DNA from: Alitta virens
Lineage: Eukaryota; Annelida; Polychaeta; Phyllodocida; Nereididae
Direction: 5' to 3'
Assembly: GCA_932294295.1 (NCBI GenBank)
Contig: OW028575.1
Coordinates: 44,674,753 to 44,738,752, forward strand
DNA: 64,000 nucleotides
Shown here: piece after piece, positions 57,001 through 64,000 of the stretch
Layout: each line of letters begins with the position of its first letter
Numbering within the stretch: the stretch's first letter is position 1
The notes under the pieces: generated by a model
Database searches by the model: none
What the model was told of the DNA's origin: nothing
What the model saw: only the letters and a program-made list of their open reading frames with translations
Translations under genes and position numbers: made by a program

Positions 57001-60000
57001 GAAATTATTATTGGTGGTGCCTATATTCCCCCTGAGGGTAGCATGATCTATTTGAATAGTAGATATGGAAAGGATGTGCTAAATGAATTGAGGGAGGATC
57101 TTGCATGTTTTCTAGATAGAACACCCTTTGTTTCTATTTGTGGTGATTTTAATAGCCGGACAGGTGATATGAATGATTTTGAAGACCCTGTAAATGGAAA
57201 AAATTCTTCTCTCATCTCTGACTTAGGCACTGTATCTCGTGTTGCAACTACAATGCAACACAAATGGTCCCTTAAGCGAAGACTGTGTAGAGATAAGAAG
57301 GTAAACGCCTTTGGAAAGGATCTCATTAACTTATGTAGGGCAAGCAGTATTAGAATAATGAATGGATTCTTTGATGAAAGTATAACCGATCGATTTACCT
57401 GTCATACTCCTATGGGACAAAGTGTTGTTGACTATTTGCTTTGTAGTGAACCAGCGTATAATTGCCTTCATGAGTTTGTTATAAATGATAAGCTTACTGA
57501 GTCTGACCATACTCCACTTAGCTTTTCTTTTAACTTTCCCAAAGTACCAAAAATAAATAAACAGACTAAAAATAGTCGGCAGACCAGAACATTCAAGTAT
57601 GTATTTGACAAGAGTAAAACTGAAGAATACCTCTCTAATTTTGACAATGAAAATGCCAAGAACACACTGTATAAGCTATGCTGTGATATTGAGTCAGACT
57701 ATGATACAGATGTGGTCATAGATACTGTATACCAATACTTAACTGATAGAATACGGCCAACGTTTGAGAAAAAGAAATCTAAATCTGCAAAAAGCACTTT
57801 TCCTACTAATAAATGGTTTGATAGTGAGTGTAAAAATCTCAGAAAATCTTTGAATGACTTTGCTAAACAGAATGATTTAGCCCTGGATCAAAATAAAATG
57901 CAATATGGTATTATGCACAGATATTACAAACGAGTAACTCAAAAGAAAAAAAGAAAATTTCAAGGAAATAATAGAAAGGAAATGCAAACTCTCATGGGTA
58001 AAAATCAAGCAGATTGCTGGAAGTATTGGAATAAATTAAAATCTGTTGGAAAAATCCAAGTTAACTGCCCAGACTTAGATACCTTTCATAACTACTTTAA
58101 ACAACAATCGCTTCCACCAGAGCGTGACTATTTTGACACTGAAAATATGGCACACATAGTTAATGCTGTGCAAAATTCCGGTTATGGCTGCAGTAGTGAA
58201 CTATCTACTCATATTTGTGATAATGTAATAACTGAAGAAGAGGTCGCCCTGCATTTCAGGAGACTCAAAAATAATAAAGCGGCTGGCATTGATGGGATAC
58301 CCGCAGAATTCTATAAATATGCTGGTGAAAATCTTATAACACCATTTTGTGCTGTATTCAACCACATTTTTGATAAAGGTGAATACCCATCTCAGTGGTC
58401 AGAAGGGCTTATTAATGCTTTACATAAAAAAGGTAACCGCACAGATCCTGATAACTATAGAAAAATAACTGTAAATGTAGTAATGGGTAAGATTTTTGAC
58501 TCAATCCTAAATAGCAGATTATACTTTAAAAATGAGGCTCTAAATCTTGATGATCCTTGTCAGTTTGGGTTCACCCCTGGGTCAAGCACTACTGACTGTG
58601 TCTTTGTTCTTGACACAGTTATAAGTTACCAACAAGCAATGCGAAAACCTGTATACTTGTGCTTTGTTGATTTTACTAAAGCATTCGATTACATTAATAG
58701 AAATGCTTTGTACTACAAATTGATGCAGCAGAATATTGGTGACAAAATGTTCAAGGTTATCATTAGTATGTATGATAAGGTAAAAGCAAGAGTAAATCAA
58801 GGTGGTAATACCGGTGGTTCTATTGACAGCAAATGTGGGGTATTACAAGGTGGAATCCTCAGCCCAAAATTATTCAATGAATTTATGTCAGATCTACCGG
58901 ATCATCTTGAAAAATCAGATGGAATAACATTAGGTGATTTTACTCTTACACATATATTGTATGCCGATGATATCGCACTTGTAGCTGATTCTCCTAATTG
59001 CATGCAAAATAGTATAAATTCACATCATAATTACTGTAAAAAATGGCACCTTATTGTAAATGTTAGTAAAACCAAAGTGATGCAGATTGGTAACAAAGCA
59101 ATAAGCACCTTCTTCTGTAATGGGGAAAAACTAGTAAATGTTGACAGCTTCAAAAATCTTGGCCATATGCTTACTAATAAGCGTAGAATACATAGCAAGA
59201 TGACGGAATACCTCTCAACACAAGCTCATAAAGCGCTCTTTGCACTGCAAGGTGATTCAAAACAAGCATTAGGAAAAATCGATCCCATGCTATCTCTTCG
59301 AATGTTTGATACCTATATTTTACCTATCCTGGAGTACAATAGTGAAATATGGACAAGTGAAAAATCTATGCCTGAATTAGAAAATTTGCAACTTGCATAT
59401 CTTAAAAACATATTAGGAGTTAGAAAACAAACACCATCTTTAGCAGTCTATGGTGAAACAGGTAGATTCCCATTGCATGTCAGACAGAAAATTAGAATGG
59501 TGAATTACTGGATAAGATTGGAAAGAGCACCTGATGACAGTTTACTTAAGAAATGTTTAAATTTTCAGAAGGAAATTTATGTGAATGCAGTAAATGGAAA
59601 TAACTGGTTCAGTAAAATGTGTCATGTATTAAATAACTGCAACATTGAATATGATATTAGTAACCTCAGAAACTTTGACATTGATAATATCTCTAACACA
59701 GTGAAACTAAGACTCTATGAAGCCGAACATGAGCGACTTATAAATACAATAAATGACAGTTCACAACAACCAAAACTTAGGACATATAAACTATTTAAAA
59801 CTGATTGTAGAATAGAACCTTATCTTGAATTGCAACAAATTCGCAAAGTGTTAACTAAAATAGCTAGATTTTGGACAAGTTCACATAGCCTGAAGATTGA
59901 AACAGGTCGACACCATAAACCAATAATTCCTGCTCCAAATAGAATATGTGAAAAGTGTACATTAAACTTTGTAGAAGACGAAATTCACTGTTTGATTGTC

Positions 60001-61255
60001 TGTCCTGGTAATGAGCAACACCGTGTTAACCTTTTTTTGAATGCAACTAAATTTATTAACAACTTCTTGTCTCTAGATAATATAACTAAGTTTACAGCAA
60101 TAATGACAAGCAAGGAACCTGAGTTATTAAATAGTTTAGGAAAGTTTCTCCTTCAAGCCGATGTGTAGAGAAAACCATCTCCTGTATCCACACAGTTATT
60201 AATTTAGTTTATTAGTTTATTAGTTATGATGTGCTTGTCATGTTTTGGACTTTAAGAGTGAAATGTTTTAATTAGCGGCTTGTATTTTTTTTTTTTTTTC
60301 TATTGTGTATGTGGATTTTAAACACGTATTATAAGTTAACTTGGTGGCTGGAACCTTGATTATTGAAATTTTATTGCTTTCTGTATTTACATTAATGTCT
60401 CTTTCATGTTATCTTTTAACTGAATGACATATGTATCACTTATGATATTTTACATGTCAATAAAATCTATATATATATATTATCATCTCCTGTAACGCCT
60501 TCAACACTCCCAGGTAATGGAGTATGACAGGTAACTCACACTTAGGAACTTTATGTCTGATATTAAATATGTAAAACATCCTAGAGGGGCTGGAAGAAGA
60601 TAAGATAATGAATAGTTAGCATAATTACATATAGACTTGAAAAACAGTGACTATCACAATTGTCCTCAAATCTTGGATCAATAATACCACTTAGATAAGA
60701 CAAAATAGTAACTCATAATGGGTTTCAAAAGGTCATGATTTTAGAAAGAAAGGAAAAACTGACCCTTGACCATGTAAAGCATAGCACAGGCTTACAAACG
60801 GTGAATGTCATCATCCGGGCCGGTCTTAGCACATATTTTGGTGGCCTATTATTTCAGAAGCACGATAGTGCCTTAGAAGCCTATTCAGGCGCAGGGCCCA
60901 ACGCAGCCGCCTTGCCCGCGTTGCCCTGGGACCGGCCCTGGTCATCATCGTATTGCGATGCTATTTTCCTACCAATCATTCAGGGATTATATAATTTTTT
61001 TTTGTGCTTGCAGAGATGTCTGTGAAGGATGCTGACTATTTCAGCTGTCTCCGCCAGCAGCAGCTGTGCACGCAGGGTCTGACAGAAACAGAGATGGTCC
61101 TCAAATACTGGGAGAACATGGCGTCTACTTACGATGACACAGAATACAGAAAACATTTCAAATACGCTTGCACAAGAAATGAACTCATCTTATTGCTCAG
61201 GTATCTCAATCGTGAAGACTTGGCTGACCTGGTTGAACGCTCTGCTATTCGCTGA
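48045..61255 (+). CDS. Host gene: PH-like, IRS/DOK-type PTB-like and death domain protein (3' exons)
   Basis: Exons 48045-48078, 48251-48496, 49729-50398, 50495-50525, 50881-51043 and 61014-61255 (TGA) join with GT-AG sites and matching phases throughout. The first two encode a PH-like beta-rich stretch ending in a helix with the invariant-type Trp (LDRWQQTIRKEL). Exon 3 opens with a second domain whose CLIWWKVNDIEQISI...GVVIFQPSHGLRVIFEDL fits the IRS/DOK phosphotyrosine-binding fold; the two Arg usually reading phosphotyrosine are not evident. A Ser/Pro-rich linker with SLRRSSS follows. Exons 5-6 form a death domain: SWKDLSSEL, VLKYWEN, LRYLNREDLADLVE. An adaptor that couples membrane or receptor signals to a death-fold complex is inferred. 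The 5' exon(s) and start codon were not found. The ~10-kb last intron is full of transposons. Confidence 0.6.
48700..49460. repeat. Intronic minisatellite, interrupted
   Basis: Units containing ATACC(G/A)CGAGTGTCAGTTTG and GTTAATACATGTTTGTTGATT recur at about 49305, 49365 and 49430, and a similar CTTCGAGTGTCAGTTTGTGG lies at 48718. The intervening 0.55 kb has its own repeat (CTACAGCATG...CAGTCAGGTG(T/G)CTGACT at about 48901 and 48960). An insertion into an older tandem repeat is likely. Confidence 0.5.
51343..51512. repeat. Perfect 85-bp tandem duplication in the last intron
   Basis: 51343-51427 is repeated at once at 51428-51512 without a visible difference, so the event is recent. Confidence 0.9.
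52623..52893. repeat. Tc1/mariner-like MITE, copy 2
   Basis: The ends CAGTTAGTTTCAT and ATGAAATTAACTG are inverted. The left flank is TA; the right flank reads CA, so the TSD has decayed. The interior shares CTGTAGCGACCT, AAAGCCAGCT, CTTTTAGATC and GGCCGTTTTTAATGAAA with the copy at 17005-17311. Confidence 0.7.
52894..53601 (-). pseudogene. Degraded LINE reverse transcriptase
   Basis: Minus-strand frames contain EWFKSNSLQANPRKNSF and, after a frameshift, VALDQSLNFKEHIRLLCRKA, the typical consecutive blocks W-F-x-x-N-x-L-x-x-N-P-x-K and L-G-V-x-L-D-x-x-L-N-F-x-x-H-I of LINE RT. The piece ends at the MITE at 52623-52893. Broken and inactive. Confidence 0.7.
54430..56029 (-). pseudogene. LINE reverse transcriptase with one frameshift
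   Basis: A minus-strand RT domain. The upstream frame (56029-55625) holds SCGLDGLYAEH and NNYRPIALASI; a 1-base shift near 55630 leads to the second frame (about 55624-54507) with HPNQFAYKSKHGTDQ, motif A FVSYLNASKTFNRINH, motif B VRQGGILSPYLFN and motif C MMYADDLVVF. The first catalytic Asp of motif A appears to be Asn (LNASKTF), a second sign that it is dead. The 3' end has AATAAAG followed by a (TAA)-rich tail near 54430. No endonuclease is present, so it is 5'-truncated. It is a different family from its plus-strand neighbour, which it meets head to head near 56030. Confidence 0.8.
56030..56402 (+). CDS. LINE ORF1 fragment, SGNH hydrolase (esterase) domain
   Basis: Partial. The frame carries HVRSPTDYLLLMAGDIEASD, matching the block that leads to the catalytic-loop Asn/Asp of SGNH/GDSL hydrolases, then ICARYEHMLKEARQLFP and VMLSGLPQTG (the V-x-x-S-G-L-P block). 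ORF1 esterases of this type occur in CR1- and L2-like LINEs and may aid RNP or membrane association. The N-terminal part with the nucleophile Ser is missing at the junction with the inverted LINE. The usual 'GTND'-type motif reads GDIEASD here. The stop overlaps the first ATG of the ORF2 frame by 32 bases. Confidence 0.6.
56371..60168 (+). CDS. LINE ORF2: APE endonuclease and reverse transcriptase, intact
   Basis: 1265 codons without a stop; translation more likely begins at the ATG at 56431 (aatATGa), after ORF1 ends. Endonuclease domain (~109-395): IISWNIQGIG, VIFLYETMKSD, SICGDFNSRTGD and ESDHTPLSF provide the Asn, Glu, Asp and His of the APE fold. RT domain (~620-900): DNYRKITV, motif A CFVDFTKAFDYINR, motif B GVLQGGILSPKLFN, motif C ILYADDIAL (catalytic YADD), motif D SKTKVMQIG. 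A C-terminal zinc-knuckle-like CEKC...H-C-x3-C lies near residue 1191. It nicks target DNA and reverse-transcribes its RNA there. A dead relative is at 45140-45917. The frame is open and the catalytic residues are present, so it could act in trans, although the element lacks its 5' end. Confidence 0.9.
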   Translation: MCCQEGFYVNRFQLQLPPVNMTISNSMAMYDCNIFMPSDFSNVEPVIDLFVDDCVDVGDGSDINTKIVVDTITHSDINLIHDMTQMFNEKSRFWNNNTSKNKGSNDNFLKIISWNIQGIGQKLELEEIRNMFTCYDVIFLYETMKSDTFDPQMEGYHYFHYERKYRHPRARRPSGGIAVLIKSDIFESKAVAIEKASEHAIWLKIRGSTHEIIIGGAYIPPEGSMIYLNSRYGKDVLNELREDLACFLDRTPFVSICGDFNSRTGDMNDFEDPVNGKNSSLISDLGTVSRVATTMQHKWSLKRRLCRDKKVNAFGKDLINLCRASSIRIMNGFFDESITDRFTCHTPMGQSVVDYLLCSEPAYNCLHEFVINDKLTESDHTPLSFSFNFPKVPKINKQTKNSRQTRTFKYVFDKSKTEEYLSNFDNENAKNTLYKLCCDIESDYDTDVVIDTVYQYLTDRIRPTFEKKKSKSAKSTFPTNKWFDSECKNLRKSLNDFAKQNDLALDQNKMQYGIMHRYYKRVTQKKKRKFQGNNRKEMQTLMGKNQADCWKYWNKLKSVGKIQVNCPDLDTFHNYFKQQSLPPERDYFDTENMAHIVNAVQNSGYGCSSELSTHICDNVITEEEVALHFRRLKNNKAAGIDGIPAEFYKYAGENLITPFCAVFNHIFDKGEYPSQWSEGLINALHKKGNRTDPDNYRKITVNVVMGKIFDSILNSRLYFKNEALNLDDPCQFGFTPGSSTTDCVFVLDTVISYQQAMRKPVYLCFVDFTKAFDYINRNALYYKLMQQNIGDKMFKVIISMYDKVKARVNQGGNTGGSIDSKCGVLQGGILSPKLFNEFMSDLPDHLEKSDGITLGDFTLTHILYADDIALVADSPNCMQNSINSHHNYCKKWHLIVNVSKTKVMQIGNKAISTFFCNGEKLVNVDSFKNLGHMLTNKRRIHSKMTEYLSTQAHKALFALQGDSKQALGKIDPMLSLRMFDTYILPILEYNSEIWTSEKSMPELENLQLAYLKNILGVRKQTPSLAVYGETGRFPLHVRQKIRMVNYWIRLERAPDDSLLKKCLNFQKEIYVNAVNGNNWFSKMCHVLNNCNIEYDISNLRNFDIDNISNTVKLRLYEAEHERLINTINDSSQQPKLRTYKLFKTDCRIEPYLELQQIRKVLTKIARFWTSSHSLKIETGRHHKPIIPAPNRICEKCTLNFVEDEIHCLIVCPGNEQHRVNLFLNATKFINNFLSLDNITKFTAIMTSKEPELLNSLGKFLLQADV
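60815..60940. repeat. hAT-type MITE with 8-bp TSD
   Basis: GTCATCAT flanks both sides (60807-60814 and 60941-60948). The ends are GGGCCGGTC (left) and GACCGGCCC (right), the CAGGGCCGG-like terminus usual in hAT elements. 126 bp, no ORF. It lies just upstream of the last exon of the host gene. Confidence 0.85.
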
Positions 61256-62530
61256 CAACATTTGCTCAGACTCATCATACTCATCACTTCACATCAATTT
61301 TTCATTGTACCATACAAAACCCTGTACTCACTGCTAACAGTCTTAGCTAGAGCTGCAAGGATTGATAAGTAACTTCAGCAATTACCTGTGTTCTTTTTAT
61401 ATGTATGGATCAACGTCAATTGTGTTTAGGGGAGAGTGGGGCCCTTTGGGACAAGGGACACATTGGTACATCTGCCATATTTGGAGCGGTCATGATCAAG
61501 TGAAGACTTCGGGTTTGGTAGAACAATTCATATTTCTGAAGCCTAAAGTAAAATTTGCAATTCTTGCGAACTCAAGCATTTCTGACAGTACACAGCTATT
61601 GTGCTACATCAGCCTGTCTTAAGTGCCTTAGTTTAGTAGAAATGTGTTTAAGCAAATTCGCATAACATGTAAGGAAGAGTGGCTGGGGAGAATTGAGACA
61701 GTGTCCTCCTGGTCCAGGTGATTATATAGTGTATATATAATTAACCAATATTCTTTGTAACATCTAATATTAGCATAGTATGATGAGAACCAAGATGAAA
61801 CCTGAGGCACAGTCATTCTGACCTTGACCTCATGGAGAGTGAATGATGTCAAATGTCTCATCTCCACAAATATTTGAAATTGGTAAAAAAATCAACCACG
61901 CAACTGATCAATAGACCATTTTAAATGCAGCTTCCATAAAGTGCATTTTTTTATCTGATTTTTATTATTGCAAGTTTCAAATTTATGACTGGAATTTGTT
62001 CGCTGAAGTCTGAAATAATTTTTTTTTTGGTGTATTTACCAATTTGTACACTGACCTGCTTATATAATATTCATCATCATGCAGTTGTTGTTTTTTTATC
62101 AATGGCAAATTCCAATGTACAGATAAACCTTATTGCATGGTACTCCTTGAAGTAAGTTTATCGCTATATTCATTTCATCATTCATGATAGCTAAACCTAT
62201 GAAACTATGCTATTTTTATCCATTTTGAATCCAATTGGACATTGTTTTATAATGTACATACTATGACAAAAAGCACTTTACTTGCAGTTTTTGATGTAAC
62301 TACATTATAGAAATGATCTTAATGTGGAACATGTAAATTTGTAAAAGCTCAATGTTTTGCTCAAGAATAAAGTTCAAAATAGACATGTTGAATTTTTTTC
62401 AGTTGAGTAATGTACAGCCAAATGACTGAAAATTGAACAATGTGGTGAAAAGAAAGGGCCACCTGGCGTCAGGTGGTTCTCTATTATTGTATATATTGTT
62501 TTGAGCAGTAATCAAAATAAAGTTGATTGC
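61256..62530 (+). terminator. 3' UTR and polyadenylation signals of the PH-PTB-death gene
   Basis: AATAAA at 62366-62371 and again at 62516-62521 are about 1.1 and 1.26 kb after the stop. A perfect 7-bp hairpin (CCACCTG/CAGGTGG, 62459-62476) lies between them. Confidence 0.5.
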
Positions 62531-63235
62531 ATTAAATAATCCATTTATTGTGCATCATGCTAATGTAAATTTCACTAAATTAGTACAGGGTAGATACATC
62601 TTTGAGGGTTAATATTAACACTTTGGTTCGCAAATAAATACCAATTTATGAGTGGACAAAATAACCCTCCATTTTATAAGGCAAGAAAATGTAGGGAGGC
62701 TAATCCCGTCCACCTAATAATTTTCCAGCATGGACAACAATTTAACCAGTTGAGGTGCTCTTGATTGTGTATAAATTAAGTGGAAAATCAGTAGGCATGA
62801 ATGATTGATGTATTCATGAATTAATATGAATTCCCTCCACAGAGTCACTCCAATATAATTATACATCAAAAATATTAGATTTAGGCAATCTCACTGCTAA
62901 TTTAAAGCAAACTGTCAAGTTTTCAGAAGACCTCTTCTCTCAAGTAAGGACAAGTGCTGCCATCTATAATGCAGCTGAAGTATCTGCAGGGACCATTCAT
63001 TTTAGGTAGACGGATTTACCCTCCACATGGACAGAACTGGACTCTTTATACTTTAAAAATTTATTTATTGATTTTAGAAGAAATAAACTGCAATGAACCA
63101 TAAAATAGCGTAATATGCTATAGATCTATCTGCATCTCCTCAGTTTTGACTTTTAGCGTGGGTATGCTCCCTTGTGTGACGTCACTTTTCCAAAAGTGGA
63201 CGGAAGTATCCGCCCTTGGCTCTAGGCGTAGCAGA
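62531..63235. other. Non-coding stretch
   Basis: AT-rich. A palindromic CRE word TGACGTCA lies at 63177-63184. No gene seen. Confidence 0.4.
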
Positions 63236-63395
63236 TATTAACAATAACATTATTTCAGAGGGCGCTATGCTGTTTAAGTGACCCGACCTTATCGGCTGCT
63301 TATGTCCAGCCGCCCAAGGGCTGCTGGACATCAAGCGAGGGCCACTCAAACAGAATAGTGCATGAATGACAATAGTGTTATTATTAATACGAAAT
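63236..63395. repeat. Small fold-back/MITE
   Basis: CTGTTTAAGTGACCC (from about 63270) is inverted as GGGCCACTCAAACAG (to about 63353), with a nested TGTCCAGC/GCTGGACA hairpin and weaker complementarity extending to both ends (AATAACATTATT against AATAGTGTTATT). No ORF. Confidence 0.55.
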
Positions 63396-64000
63396 GATTT
63401 CTTAATTATAATGAATTGAGGACAAGACAGTTAGGGACAATATCATTGATAAAACCAATTGTATGATAAAACTCACAGATTTGATTTCAAATCATTTCTC
63501 ATACTCAACTTTAAAGCTGTGAGAGGACCACAAGACAAGTTACTAGGATATATTTGATAAAATTCACAGATTGCATTCAAAATCATTTCTTATGAACTGA
63601 CAGGACAACCAGAGAATTAGGAACTATAATATATTAGACAAAACTCTAAGATTGAAATAATTTCTTTTTAATTGAAAGGACTTGATATGCAGTACGCACT
63701 ATCATATTTCAAAAAATTTACTCAAACACTTGTAAGTGTACCCGCCGTTCACTGGCATTGCTTTATATAATTTAATTTTGGAACTTTTTCCATCAATTTG
63801 CAACTCACATAATTCAATGTTATAAAAGCAATGAATATTATATTCACAATATTACATACATAATATACAAACTCATGTATAAACAAAATTTGAGGAAAGT
63901 AAGAAGAGCAAAAAAATTAAAATGGTGACCACTGCGCTTCGTTTGAAAGATGCCTCACTAGAAGTCCAGCAACTGCAATTAATTCAAACAAAATTAATTT
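63396..64000. other. Non-coding stretch with a decayed repeat
   Basis: A loose unit of about 65-85 bases (GATAAAACTCACAGATT...AAATCATTTCT) recurs near 63467, 63556 and 63635. No gene seen. Confidence 0.45.

Larger units (their letters stand above)
56030..60470 (+). mobile_element. LINE retrotransposon, 5'-truncated, ORF2 intact
   Basis: It contains the 3' part of ORF1 (SGNH-type esterase), a full ORF2 and a 3' UTR with AATAAA at about 60459-60464, followed by (TA)n. The left end is set by the junction with the inverted LINE near 56030. Flanking CATCTCC words at both ends might be a decayed TSD but are not convincing. It sits in the last intron of the PH-PTB-death gene, in the same orientation. 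Confidence 0.75.

Noticed and set aside
54430..60470. Twin-priming inversion of a single LINE
   Set aside because: The RT domains on the two strands differ clearly in sequence, so they are separate families.

Overview
This is a eukaryotic, animal genome window, AT-rich and dense in repeats. Split genes with GT-AG introns, APE-type LINE retrotransposons, a tRNA-derived SINE, several MITEs and death/PTB-type signalling domains suggest an invertebrate, probably marine. The species cannot be read from the sequence.

The centrepiece is one apparently complete Polinton/Maverick, a virus-like self-synthesising DNA transposon, at 17620-39620 (22.0 kb). Its ends are inverted repeats (85 of the first 88 bases match) flanked by a perfect 6-bp target duplication CCCATG. 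It sits inside the C-terminal tail of an old LINE ORF; removing it and one TSD rejoins the LINE reading frame. Its core genes look intact: protein-primed DNA polymerase B (minus strand), packaging ATPase, integrase with a chromodomain, penton-like minor capsid protein, double-jelly-roll major capsid protein and an adenain-like protease. The plus-strand genes from 27333 to 33845 are packed with overlapping or touching stop/start codons. It also carries genes outside the textbook set: a two-segment membrane protein (holin-like), a protein with two PC4-like modules, a five-exon acidic/basic nuclear-type protein on the minus strand (25343-27028), and a spliced signal-peptide membrane protein at the right end (36064-37723) whose intron, if retained, encodes a different Cys-rich tail. 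The two spliced genes were assembled here from splice sites and phase and need transcript support.

Left of the Polinton (1-17.6 kb): the terminal exon of an unidentified gene, a small single-pass membrane protein gene, two copies of one SINE family, several fold-back/MITE elements, a LINE fragment bounded by 60-bp direct repeats, and long AT-rich stretches with no gene I can support.

Right of the Polinton (39.6-64 kb): more MITEs and LINE remnants, then the 3' part of a host gene (exons from 48045 to 61255, plus strand) that appears to encode a PH-like domain, an IRS/DOK-type PTB-like domain and a C-terminal death domain. Its last intron (51044-61013) holds a MITE related to the one at 17 kb, two degraded minus-strand LINE pieces, a LINE with an intact 1265-codon ORF2 at 56371-60168, and a 126-bp hAT-type MITE with a perfect 8-bp TSD.
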